In this document: positions 26,987 to 35,471 of the stretch, piece after piece
How positions within the stretch are numbered: the first letter of the stretch is position 1
Layout: each line of letters opens with the position of its first letter
NCBI RefSeq assembly: GCF_021026315.1
Contig: NZ_JAJNCX010000006.1
Coordinates: forward strand, 124,001 to 188,000
Length of the DNA: 64,000 nucleotides
Reading direction: 5' to 3'
From: Rhizobium sp. C4
GTDB lineage: Bacteria > Pseudomonadota > Alphaproteobacteria > Rhizobiales > Rhizobiaceae
Notes under the pieces: generated by a model
Told to the model about the DNA's origin: nothing
What the model saw: only the letters and a program-made list of their open reading frames with translations
Databases searched by the model: none
Made by a program: the position numbers and the translations under genes

Positions 26987-27871
26987 ATGCCGCAAGAGCC
27001 TGCCTTGAATTCCGCCCCTGCCCTCATCTCGATGATTGCCTCGACGCTCGGCCGCGATGTCGAGATGCGGCTTCTGCTCGACACGCTGAGCGCACAGGAC
27101 GACGGAAATTTCGAACTCATCGTGGTGGACCAGAACCCCGACGACCGGCTCGTGCCGATCCTGTCCGAATACCGGGGGCGTTTCCCGATCCAGCATATCA
27201 AGTCGTCCGAGAAGGGACTCGACCGCGGCCGCAATCTGGGCGCCCGCCACGCGACTGGCGACTGGCTGCTCTTCCCCGATGACGACAGCTGGTATCCCGC
27301 GGACTTCCTGAAGACGCTGCGCCGCCTGATCGCGACCGAACCGGCCGACATCTATTCCGGCCGCTCGCTCAACAAGGACGGCAAGGAGATCATGGTCTCT
27401 TTCCTGGGCGAGGATGCCGCGATTTCGCGCGCCAACATCTGGCATGTGCTGATCGAATGGGTGATCGTCTTCCGCGCGGAGACCTATCGCAAGGCTGGCG
27501 GCTTCGACGAGGATCTGGGCGCGGGCTCCGGCACGCCGTGGAATTCCGGCGAAGGCCAGGACCTCGTGCTGCGCTGCCTGTCGCAGGGCGCCAAGGGTCT
27601 CTTCCGCCGCGCGCTCTACGGCTTCCACCCGGAGGAGCAGCCGAATGCCAATCCGGAAGCCCATATCGCCAAGATGCATGGCTACAGCCGCGGCAAGGGC
27701 TTCGTGATGCGCCGCCACGGCTATTCCTTCATCGAGTTCCTGCCGGAACTGCTGCGCCCCGCCGCTGGCTTCGTCGTCTACACCCTGACCGGCAAGCCGA
27801 CACTGGCTCGCCGCTCCCGCGCCATCCTCAAGGGCCGCCTCTATGGCTGGCGCAATTTTAAACCGCGATAA
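26987..27871 (+). CDS. Glycosyltransferase family 2
   Basis: A 294-aa GT-A inverting glycosyltransferase: SMIASTLGRDVEMRLLLDTL, then FELIVVDQNPDD, the metal-binding DDD at 98-100 (LLFPDDDSWYP) and a late Glu-Asp motif (SGEGQDLVLR). The C-terminus has one hydrophobic stretch (RPAAGFVVYTL). The start is set at the ATG of MPQEPALNS; the same frame is open for nearly 2 kb upstream, but that part is antisense to the co-polymerase gene. First of a plus-strand series with the flippase and hydrolase. Sugar specificity is unknown. Confidence 0.85.
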   Translation: MPQEPALNSAPALISMIASTLGRDVEMRLLLDTLSAQDDGNFELIVVDQNPDDRLVPILSEYRGRFPIQHIKSSEKGLDRGRNLGARHATGDWLLFPDDDSWYPADFLKTLRRLIATEPADIYSGRSLNKDGKEIMVSFLGEDAAISRANIWHVLIEWVIVFRAETYRKAGGFDEDLGAGSGTPWNSGEGQDLVLRCLSQGAKGLFRRALYGFHPEEQPNANPEAHIAKMHGYSRGKGFVMRRHGYSFIEFLPELLRPAAGFVVYTLTGKPTLARRSRAILKGRLYGWRNFKPR

Positions 27872-27985
27872 ACCATGGTCTGAAGTCGCAGCCCCCACGC
27901 GCGCAGCTATCCGGATGTCTTAAGCTTTCGCAGCTAGGCTCCGATCCCGATATGGCACAGTCCTGGTGCCGGCAATGGACATGAC

Positions 27986-29518
27986 ATGAAACCTGCAGAT
28001 AGCGGCATCGTGAAGAACTCGGTTCTCAATGCGGCAGCCGGACTGGCGCTGCTGCTGACCGGATTCGTCTCGTCTGTCGTGGTCGCGCGCCTTCTCGGCC
28101 CCGAGGCGAACGGCATGATCGCCTTTTCGCTGTGGATGGTCGTCACCGGCTCGCTGATTGCCGAACTCGGCACCGGGATTTCCATGCTCCGCATCCTGCC
28201 GCAGCTCGCCGCCCGCGGCTATGACGGCAAGGCACGGCGCGGCTTCGGCGCGTTTCTCGCCTGGCCCGTCACCGCCGCCACGCTGTGGCTCGCCATCGCC
28301 GCCACGGTCTGGCTCTACTATCAGGGCCCGAACCACGGCCTTGCCTCGAACCCGAACATCGCGCTCCTGACCGGCGGTCTCTTCATCGCCCAGTCGCTCG
28401 GCTCCTTTGCCAAGAACTACCTGATCGGCGAGCAGCAGCTCGGCTTCTTCTTCCGGGTTTCCACCCTCAGTGCCGTCCTTCAGGTCGCCGGTGTCGCCAT
28501 CGGCGCATGGTACTGGGGCGTCGAGGGCGCGCTTGTGGGCTATGCGCTCGGCCAGATCCCGCTGCTTCTGACGACGCTCAACGTTCTGCGCACCCGCCCC
28601 GACAGCTGCGGCATGCAGCCGAAGCAGATCGCCAGCACCTCGTTTCTCATCGTCATCGAATTCATCATCACCGCCGTCTTCCTGACGCGTCCGGAAATCG
28701 TCTTCCTGCAGGAATTCCGCTCCTCCGAGGCCGTGGGCTATTATGCGGTCGCCACCTCGCTTGCCAATCTGGCGCTGCAGCTGCCGATCCAGCTGACCGG
28801 CAGCCTCGTGCCCTACTACGCAGCACATTCGGAAAAGAACGGCAGCCTCTCGTCCGACCTGCTGATCACCGTCATCCGCAATTTCGCCTATCTGACGCTG
28901 CCGATGAGCTTCGGCCTTTCCGCCGTCGCCGAACCGCTGGTGACCGGCATCTACGGTCCTGCCTATCGCGAGGCGGGCATCATCGTCAGCATCATCGCCG
29001 CCGGCGTTCCCGCCGCCGTCTTCCTGCAATTGTGCACGCAATACGTCTTCTCGATGGACCGGCAGGACTTGCGTCTTCGCACGACCATCGTCGGCGCGAT
29101 CGTCATGGCCGTCGGGCTGTTCGCCACCGTCCCCTTCTTCGGCGGCGAAGGTGCCGCCGTCATGCGCAATCTGACGCTGGTCGTCATGGGCGCCTTCATC
29201 ATGCGCTACATCCCGAAATCCAGTCAGAGTGGCGGCATCGTTCTGCGCATCCTGCGCATCGCCGCCGCATCGCTGGTCACGGCAGCGATTGCCTATGCCG
29301 CGACACGTTTCCTGCCGGGCATTCTCGGCGTCGTCGTCGGCATCGGAGCCGGCATGCTCGCCTATGTCCCTGCCCTTCGCATCATGCGCGCCGTCGATCC
29401 GGTGGACCGCACGACCTTGTCCGGCCTTGCGGTCCGCGTGCCGCAGCGCCTGCGCCCCCTTTATAGTCGCCTTATCGATATTGCAGCGCCCCAGAAGGGC
29501 GAGGTTGAGTTGCCATGA
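27986..29518 (+). CDS. Wzx-type polysaccharide flippase
   Basis: A 510-aa membrane protein with about fourteen hydrophobic segments, starting KNSVLNAAAGLALLLTGFVSSVVVARLLGPEANG, the standard opening of the polysaccharide-biosynthesis MATE-like/MVF family. It would flip undecaprenyl-linked repeat units to the periplasm for the ExoQ/Wzy-like polymerase. The stop overlaps the next gene's ATG (ATGA). The GT2, flippase and hydrolase genes form a run with short spacers. Confidence 0.88.
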   Translation: MKPADSGIVKNSVLNAAAGLALLLTGFVSSVVVARLLGPEANGMIAFSLWMVVTGSLIAELGTGISMLRILPQLAARGYDGKARRGFGAFLAWPVTAATLWLAIAATVWLYYQGPNHGLASNPNIALLTGGLFIAQSLGSFAKNYLIGEQQLGFFFRVSTLSAVLQVAGVAIGAWYWGVEGALVGYALGQIPLLLTTLNVLRTRPDSCGMQPKQIASTSFLIVIEFIITAVFLTRPEIVFLQEFRSSEAVGYYAVATSLANLALQLPIQLTGSLVPYYAAHSEKNGSLSSDLLITVIRNFAYLTLPMSFGLSAVAEPLVTGIYGPAYREAGIIVSIIAAGVPAAVFLQLCTQYVFSMDRQDLRLRTTIVGAIVMAVGLFATVPFFGGEGAAVMRNLTLVVMGAFIMRYIPKSSQSGGIVLRILRIAAASLVTAAIAYAATRFLPGILGVVVGIGAGMLAYVPALRIMRAVDPVDRTTLSGLAVRVPQRLRPLYSRLIDIAAPQKGEVELP

Positions 29519-31314
29519 ACGCACACACGATGCCCCACTCCCTATCGCAATCCCTGTCGCAGCCCATGTCCGCTATCGCAGGCGACCCCGTTCGCTTTGA
29601 CCGGATGGCCGGGATCTTCACGCCCGCCGTCCCGCATACGGCGCCATCCGACACGGCAGTGCTCCTGGTGAGCCCCTGGGGCTTCGAGGACATGCCGGTG
29701 CGCAGGTTCTATCGCGAGATCGCCGAGGCGCTGGCCGCGCGCGGCATCGCGAGCCTTCGCTTCGATCTGCCCGGCACCGGCGATTCCGCCGAAGTGGCAA
29801 CCGATATCGCGCTCGACGGCTGGCTGAGCGCCATCGCCGATGCAGCCCGCGAAGCCGGCAGGCTTTCCGGCGCATCGAAGATCCTCCTCCTCGGCCACGG
29901 TCTCGGCGCAACGCTGGCGCTTCTCGCAGAAACCCGCGTTGCGAACCTGACCGGCATTGCCCTCCTCGCGCCCGTCACCTCGGGTCGCATCTATGCGCGC
30001 GAAACCGGGCTCTGGTGGAAGATGATCGCCGCCGACCTCGGTCTCGGCCCGGACTACACCGAAAACGGCACACTGACGATTGCCGGCATGACCATGCCGG
30101 AGACAATAGCTGCGAGCATCCGCAAGCTGCGCGACGCCGACCTCAAGCTCTCGCGGCCGCTTGCCGTCCTTGCCGTCTGCCGGCAGGGCCGCGACAGCGA
30201 CGGCGCGCTCGCCGATGCGCTGGCAACCGACGGCGCGACCGTGACGCGCCTCCCCTATGACGGCTTCGACGGGCTTGTCGTCAATCCGCTCATCTCGAAA
30301 ACGCCCGCGCAGCTGGTCGACCGGATCGCCGAATGGGCGCGAAGCGTGGCTCCGGCGGAAGCCCCCACTGCAGCGCCCGAAGCGGCATCGACCCTGCCGC
30401 TGGCCGGGGAAGGCTATCGCGAGAGCGGCCATCGCTTCGGCGAAGGCGGCCGTCTCATCGGCACATTCTGCCAGCCGGAAGGCGATACCCGCGGCGCCCC
30501 CGTGCTTCTCGTCAGCACAAGCTATGACCGCGCCTCCGCCTGGGCCAATTCCGGTGCCGCAACGGCCCGCGATCTGGCGCGGCGCGGCATTGCAAGCCTG
30601 CGCTTCGACGCCGCCGGCATTGCCGACAGCCCCGCCAAACCCGGCGACCCCGCACAGATGCTCTATTCGAAGAGCCTGGACCGCGATGTCGCTCTCGCCC
30701 TCGATGAACTGAAGGCCATGACGGGCAAGTCCGCCGTTCTGGCCGGCCGCTGCAGCGGCGGCTACCATGCGTTCCATGCCAGCGTCGCCAACCCCAGGGC
30801 TGCCGGCGTCGTCGTCATCAATTCCTATGCCTTTGTCTGGGACGAAAGCCAGAGCGTCGAAGAGGCCCTGAAGAAGGTGTCACGTCCGCTCGGCGACTAT
30901 TCCAAGCGCGCCATGAACCCGGAAACCTTCCGCCGGCTGCTGCGCGGCGAGGTCAACCTGAAGGCTGCAGGCCTCGCGATCCTCCGCCTCGTCGTCGCCA
31001 AGACCTACAACAGGATCGAACCCGCGCTCGGCAATCTCTCTGCAGGCAATCGCCTGAAATCGGAGATCCACGCCGCCTTCAAGGCCCTGGCCGATCGCGG
31101 CGCCCCCGTCGTCCTCGCCTATGGCCGCCACGACCCCGGCATTGAACAGGCCCGCATGGTCTTCGGCGGCGACCTCACCGGCCTCAAGCGCTACCCCAAC
31201 ACCCGATTCGTCTCGCTGGGCGACAGCGACCACAATGTGACGGTGCCGGAAGCGCAACGGATCGTGATCGAGGAGATCGCGCGGGTGGCGGTGGAGGCCG
31301 GCGCCAAGGGCTGA
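29515..31314 (+). CDS. Tandem alpha/beta-hydrolase protein
   Basis: A 599-aa protein made of two alpha/beta-hydrolase domains (about 45-280 and 320-595). In the first, the nucleophile elbow reads GHGLG (127-131), with Gly at the nucleophile position, and no clear catalytic His follows, so it looks inactive. In the second the elbow is GRCSG (411-415), putting Cys413 at the nucleophile position, with D540 (YGRHDPG) and H573 (GDSDHNV) as likely partners. No signal peptide. It may deacylate or transfer acyl groups on the polysaccharide; similar hydrolases occur beside exopolysaccharide genes. It overlaps the flippase by 4 bp. Confidence 0.78.
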   Translation: MNAHTMPHSLSQSLSQPMSAIAGDPVRFDRMAGIFTPAVPHTAPSDTAVLLVSPWGFEDMPVRRFYREIAEALAARGIASLRFDLPGTGDSAEVATDIALDGWLSAIADAAREAGRLSGASKILLLGHGLGATLALLAETRVANLTGIALLAPVTSGRIYARETGLWWKMIAADLGLGPDYTENGTLTIAGMTMPETIAASIRKLRDADLKLSRPLAVLAVCRQGRDSDGALADALATDGATVTRLPYDGFDGLVVNPLISKTPAQLVDRIAEWARSVAPAEAPTAAPEAASTLPLAGEGYRESGHRFGEGGRLIGTFCQPEGDTRGAPVLLVSTSYDRASAWANSGAATARDLARRGIASLRFDAAGIADSPAKPGDPAQMLYSKSLDRDVALALDELKAMTGKSAVLAGRCSGGYHAFHASVANPRAAGVVVINSYAFVWDESQSVEEALKKVSRPLGDYSKRAMNPETFRRLLRGEVNLKAAGLAILRLVVAKTYNRIEPALGNLSAGNRLKSEIHAAFKALADRGAPVVLAYGRHDPGIEQARMVFGGDLTGLKRYPNTRFVSLGDSDHNVTVPEAQRIVIEEIARVAVEAGAKG

Positions 31315-31332
31315 CCGGCACCAGCAACCGAT

Positions 31333-32412
31333 CTATTCAGCCGCAACAGGCACGATCTTGCGCACGCCGCCAGGCGCCACGACGCCATCGGCGATCTTCA
31401 CCTTCTCGCGGAACCGTTCCAAAAGCATGGGGCGGTGATCGTCGATATTGTCGGGCAGACAATGGGTCAGCTGGCCGCAATTGCCGCAGACCTGGTTCTC
31501 GCAGCGCCGGCCTTCGAGATGCTGGAGACGCAGCGCGTTCATCTTGTCCGAGTTCCAGATCTGGACCAGCGTTTCCTTGCGCACGTCGCCGATAATCAGC
31601 TTGCGCCCCCAGTCGAGGAAGCAGGAGGAGACGAGCCCGTCGGCATTCACGCTCATGGCGTAGAAGATATAGGGGCACGTATCGGTCGGACGCAGTTGCT
31701 GCTGATAGATGCCGACATCGCCGATCTTGATGCCGGAACGCTCCTCGACATTGAACTCCGGCCAGCAGGGCGCAAAATTCTCGATGAAGATGCGGTCGCA
31801 ATGATCGCCGAACGTGTCGAAGAACTCCTGCCGCTGCGGCTCGGTGATGAGCTCACCGGGGATCTTGATGGAGATTTCCATCTCGCCCTTGTTCTCGTAG
31901 AGCCACTTCACGCCCGCGACGAACTTGTCGAAATCGAAGTCGAAGCCGGTGAACTCGCGATAGGTCTCGCGCGTCATCCCGTCGACGGAAATGTTGATCT
32001 TGTCGAGCCCCGCCTCGATGACCGGGCCCAGCCGCTCCGGCGTCAGAAACGTGCCGTTGGTCGTCGTGTCGATATAGTCGACATAGCCGCTCTTCTTGGC
32101 ATAGGCGATCATGTCGGCGAGCCTGCGGTTCAGGAAGGGCTCGCCATCCTTGTACATGCGCAGAACCTTGATCGGCTTGCCGAAGCCGGCCAGATCGTCG
32201 ATTGCCTTGATGAAGACGTCGTATTTCATCGCGCCCTGGAAGCGGCCCGTCTCGGCGATCAGCTGGCGATGGCCGGTCGGGCAGAAGGTGCATTTGAAAT
32301 TGCAGGAGCTTGCCGGATCCATGAAGACGATGAAGGGCGTCTCGATCGGAATCACCGTCTCAAGCGCGGTGCGCCCCTCGAGGTTGATGCGCGGCTTCAA
32401 CTGGGCTTTCAT
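31333..32412 (-). CDS. Radical SAM/SPASM protein
   Basis: A 359-aa enzyme with the radical SAM cluster motif C-x3-C-x2-C at Cys37, Cys41 and Cys44 (SSCNFKCTFCPTGH). A Gly-rich SAM contact follows, and a C-terminal Cys set (CPYIF, SSCFLDWG, CENQVCGNCGQLTHCLPD) fits a SPASM or twitch auxiliary-cluster domain. ATG 32412 has TGGAGAAAG upstream. It stands antisense between the hydrolase and the FkbM genes. SPASM enzymes modify peptides, sugars or cofactors; the polysaccharide context suggests a sugar-modifying role but the substrate is unknown. Confidence 0.82.
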   Translation of the reverse strand: MKAQLKPRINLEGRTALETVIPIETPFIVFMDPASSCNFKCTFCPTGHRQLIAETGRFQGAMKYDVFIKAIDDLAGFGKPIKVLRMYKDGEPFLNRRLADMIAYAKKSGYVDYIDTTTNGTFLTPERLGPVIEAGLDKINISVDGMTRETYREFTGFDFDFDKFVAGVKWLYENKGEMEISIKIPGELITEPQRQEFFDTFGDHCDRIFIENFAPCWPEFNVEERSGIKIGDVGIYQQQLRPTDTCPYIFYAMSVNADGLVSSCFLDWGRKLIIGDVRKETLVQIWNSDKMNALRLQHLEGRRCENQVCGNCGQLTHCLPDNIDDHRPMLLERFREKVKIADGVVAPGGVRKIVPVAAE

Positions 32413-32607
32413 GTCTTTCTCCAGATGGCATGGAACAGGGTCAAGGCCTGTCGCGCCAGATATTGCCCGACCAAAGCAGATCGCGATTGCGCCAAACTTG
32501 CCGGTGGAGCCTATCAGGGACCGGAAGCCATCGCTAACTCTGCTAATCTCGGCATCCGCCAGCCGATGACAAGCCACGGGAAAGGCTTTCACTGCTAAGA
32601 GAAATCC

Positions 32608-33861
32608 ATGTTGAACGGCCTCGGGGACGCTGTGACCGCAGCACACGAAAAGACGGAAGACGCCGCCAGGTCTGCGGATGTATTCGCACGCGCGTTCGAG
32701 GCCGCGCCCTCGCCCGTAGATGCACGCGCCCTTCTCGACGAGATCGCAGCCAGCGACGGCACAGCCCGCCCACTTCACCCCACGCAGCCGCTTGCCCTTT
32801 ACGGCGCAGGCGATCTTGGCCGGCTTGCCCGAGATCATCTGCGGTATCTCGAAATCCCCATTGCCGCCGTCATCGACCGCAATGCGGCGGCAATCGCCTC
32901 TGATCCTGGCTGGACCGGCATTCCGATTATGCATCCGGACAAGGTCGATCCAACGTTCAAGCGCGAGGCCATGCTCGCCGTCAGTATTGCCACGAGCCCC
33001 TTCGCGCCATTGCAGGCCTCCCTGCGTGCCGCCAGCTGGAACGATGTCGTTCCCTATTACGACATTGCCGAGAGCTTCCGCGATCGGCATCCGCTCTCGA
33101 ACGGCTGGATCGCCGACCCCTTCTCCTCTGCCGATGTTTCGGCACTCGGCGACGTTCTCGACGGCTGGGCCGACCATCTTTCCCGTGCCCACCACCTGCA
33201 ATTCCTCGCCTGGCGTCGACTGCGGCAGGAATGGACCTTCGGCGATGCGCCGGTGATGCTTGGCGACCGCTTCTTCATTCCCGAAATTCTGTCCGTACTG
33301 CGTAACGACGAGCACTATGTCGATGCCGGCGCCCATTTCGGCCATGTCGCCCGCCGCTTCATTGAGGAGCGCGAAGGGCAATTTACTGCCGTCACCGCCA
33401 TCGAGCCAGATGCCCAAAGCCTTGGAGTGCTGCGCCAGACCATCGCCGCCCTGCCTGCTCAATGGGCCGCAAAGGTTGCGGCGCTTGATGCCGTACTGGA
33501 CTTCTCACCGCAACGACGCGCCTTCCATGCCGGGCTCGGCTATGCTTCCCAGATCGCTTCCACCGGCAAGGCAACCCGGAAGACAACGACGATAGACGCG
33601 CTTGCCCTGAACCCGACCATTCTCAAGCTGCATCTGGAAGGCCATGAACTCCCGGCGCTCAAGGGCGCTGCGACAACACTCGCTTCCTGCCGCCCGATCG
33701 TCACTGCGACTGTCTATCACAATGCGGACGGGCTTTACGCCACGGCGCGATGGATGATGCAGACACTCGACAACTACCGCTTCCTCTTCCGCCTCCACAG
33801 CTGGTGCGGCACCGGGGCGGTCATCTACGCCATTCCCGCGGAAAGAGAGATACAACCGTGA
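32608..33861 (+). CDS. FkbM-type methyltransferase with N-terminal nucleotide-binding-like domain
   Basis: A 417-aa protein. Residues about 60-150 look like a Rossmann-type segment (PLALYGAGDLGRLARDHL, VIDRN), as found in front of some sugar-modifying enzymes. Residues about 235-400 are FkbM-like: HYVDAGAHFGHVARRF, AIEPDAQSL, then TIDALALNPTILKLHLEGHELPALKGA, the usual FkbM C-terminal motif. Probably an O-methyltransferase acting on a sugar. It is first of three overlapping or abutting plus-strand genes; its stop overlaps the next start (GTGA). Confidence 0.78.
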   Translation: MLNGLGDAVTAAHEKTEDAARSADVFARAFEAAPSPVDARALLDEIAASDGTARPLHPTQPLALYGAGDLGRLARDHLRYLEIPIAAVIDRNAAAIASDPGWTGIPIMHPDKVDPTFKREAMLAVSIATSPFAPLQASLRAASWNDVVPYYDIAESFRDRHPLSNGWIADPFSSADVSALGDVLDGWADHLSRAHHLQFLAWRRLRQEWTFGDAPVMLGDRFFIPEILSVLRNDEHYVDAGAHFGHVARRFIEEREGQFTAVTAIEPDAQSLGVLRQTIAALPAQWAAKVAALDAVLDFSPQRRAFHAGLGYASQIASTGKATRKTTTIDALALNPTILKLHLEGHELPALKGAATTLASCRPIVTATVYHNADGLYATARWMMQTLDNYRFLFRLHSWCGTGAVIYAIPAEREIQP

Positions 33862-34610
33862 CCGTGCTGGAGACCACCGATCCGCAGCTCGTCTTCGATC
33901 TCGGAATGAACAACGGCGACGATACAGACTACTACCTCAAGCGTGGACTTCGTGTCGTCGCGCTGGAGGCCAATCCGGCGCTATGCCGGCATGCCGAGAT
34001 GCGCTTTGCAGAAGCGATCCATGATCAACGCCTCGTCGTTGTGCATGCCGCGATCTGGTCGCAAACCGGTGAAACACGATTTTTCGTCAATCTCGATAAC
34101 GACCACTGGAGCAGCATCGACATCGGCTGGGCGGGCCGCGACGACAGCCGCTGCAAGGAAATCATGGTGCGATGCTGCACCCTTCCAGAGCTGTTCAAGA
34201 CCTATGGCGTGCCTCACTATCTGAAGATCGATGTCGAAGGCGTCGATACGATCGTGCTCGATCAGCTGCTCTCCGCCACCGCGCGCCCGGACTATGTCAG
34301 TGTCGAAGATTGCCGTTTCGGTTATGACTATCTCGCGAGCCTCGCGGCAAGCGGCTACACCGGCTTCAAGTTGCTCGACCAGTCGACGGTTGCCGGGCTC
34401 AGCGACGACACGGTCGGCCATGCCTTCCCGCCGGGCTCTTCGGGCCCGCTTGGCGAGGAGATCGCCGGCGACTGGCTGGACTACGACGCCATGATCGATC
34501 TTTACAGCCGCACCGTCCGCACAAGGAACGGTCAGCGACTCGCGCCACGTACCCACTGGTGGGATATCCACGCCAGCCGCACCATGACTTCAAGAGAGAC
34601 CCAGAAATGA
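33858..34610 (+). CDS. FkbM-family methyltransferase
   Basis: A 250-aa SAM-dependent methyltransferase of the FkbM type. VFDLGMNNGDDTDYYLKRGLRVVALEANP is the SAM-binding loop with its acidic residue, and PHYLKIDVEGVDTIVLDQLL is the characteristic downstream motif. It uses a GTG start overlapping the previous stop and preceded by GAGAGA. Its stop overlaps the next gene (ATGA). It probably adds an O-methyl group to a sugar in the polysaccharide made nearby; the acceptor is unknown. Confidence 0.83.
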   Translation: MTVLETTDPQLVFDLGMNNGDDTDYYLKRGLRVVALEANPALCRHAEMRFAEAIHDQRLVVVHAAIWSQTGETRFFVNLDNDHWSSIDIGWAGRDDSRCKEIMVRCCTLPELFKTYGVPHYLKIDVEGVDTIVLDQLLSATARPDYVSVEDCRFGYDYLASLAASGYTGFKLLDQSTVAGLSDDTVGHAFPPGSSGPLGEEIAGDWLDYDAMIDLYSRTVRTRNGQRLAPRTHWWDIHASRTMTSRETQK

Positions 34611-35419
34611 CTGAAGAGCAAAAATTTGCCGCCTATGTCCGCGCAAACATAGAGAGCGCAGGCAACGATCGCGATTTCCTGGGCCTCAGCAATATCTGGG
34701 TGCGGGAATCGATCCATCACCGCTATGCCCAGAACTTCACCTGGCTCGGCCGCCCGATCATCCAGGTGCCGCAGGATACCTATGCGATCCAGGAACTCAT
34801 CTGGTCCTGCCGCCCCGATCTGGTCATCGAGACCGGTATTGCCCATGGCGGCTCGCTGGTCATGAGCGCTTCGATGCTCGCCATGCTCGACTATTGCGAC
34901 GCCGTGCAGACGGGTCAGGTGCTCGACCCGAAGTCCAGCCGCCGCAAGGTCGTCGGCGTCGATATCGACATCCGCGCCCATAACCGTGCCGCCCTCGACG
35001 CCCATCCGATGCGCCACAAGATCGAACTCATTCAGGGCTCATCGGTTGCGGAAGACGTGTTCGCGCAGGTGCTGAAACACACCGAAGGCCATGAGCGCAT
35101 CATGATCTTCCTCGATTCCAACCACACGCATGCGCATGTTCTGGCCGAACTGGAACTCTACGCGCCGCTGACGACCAAGGGCTGCTATTGCGTCGTCTGG
35201 GACACGGGCGTCGAAGACCTGCCGGCCGCCATGTGCGGCGACCGCCCATGGGGCAAGGGCGACAATCCGAAGACAGCCGTCTGGGCCTATATGAAGGCGC
35301 TGGACGAGGAAGGCCGCAAGGCCAGCGACGGCGCGCCGCTCAAGTTCGAGATCGACAAGGTGATCGAACACAAGCTCGCCATCACCGCCTCGCCGGATGG
35401 TTTCCTCAAGCGGATCTGA
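34607..35419 (+). CDS. Cephalosporin hydroxylase (CmcI)-family protein
   Basis: A 270-aa protein with the CmcI/RhmB-like pattern: NFTWLGRPIIQVPQDTYAIQELIW, VIETGIAHGGSLVMSASML (a SAM-binding Rossmann loop), VVGVDIDIR and FLDSNHTHAHVLAELELYAPL. Despite the hydroxylase name, the family fold is a SAM-dependent methyltransferase and members often sit in polysaccharide loci. It is translationally coupled to two FkbM genes, so the trio may methylate one sugar at several positions. Convergent with the GH2 gene. Confidence 0.85.
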   Translation: MTEEQKFAAYVRANIESAGNDRDFLGLSNIWVRESIHHRYAQNFTWLGRPIIQVPQDTYAIQELIWSCRPDLVIETGIAHGGSLVMSASMLAMLDYCDAVQTGQVLDPKSSRRKVVGVDIDIRAHNRAALDAHPMRHKIELIQGSSVAEDVFAQVLKHTEGHERIMIFLDSNHTHAHVLAELELYAPLTTKGCYCVVWDTGVEDLPAAMCGDRPWGKGDNPKTAVWAYMKALDEEGRKASDGAPLKFEIDKVIEHKLAITASPDGFLKRI

Positions 35420-35441
35420 GCCGTTTTCCTATTGAAATGAA

Positions 35442-35460
35442 CGGCTTGCCCCGCAAGCCG
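35442..35460. terminator. Possible bidirectional hairpin
   Basis: CGGCTTGC-CCC-GCAAGCCG, an 8-bp stem lying in the 52 bp between the convergent CmcI-like and GH2 genes. No good T-run follows on either strand, so intrinsic termination is uncertain. Confidence 0.35.
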
Positions 35461-35471
35461 GATTCAATCCC

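Noticed and set aside
24941-27871. 976-codon open frame on the plus strand running into the GT2 gene
   Set aside because: Its first 680 codons are antisense to the well-supported co-polymerase gene and have low-complexity Arg/Gly-rich composition; only the last 294 codons are the real GT2 gene.
27940-27985. TGGCAC...GTGCC motif before the flippase as a sigma-54 promoter
   Set aside because: The downstream TTGC element is missing at the required spacing; it is only a short inverted repeat.
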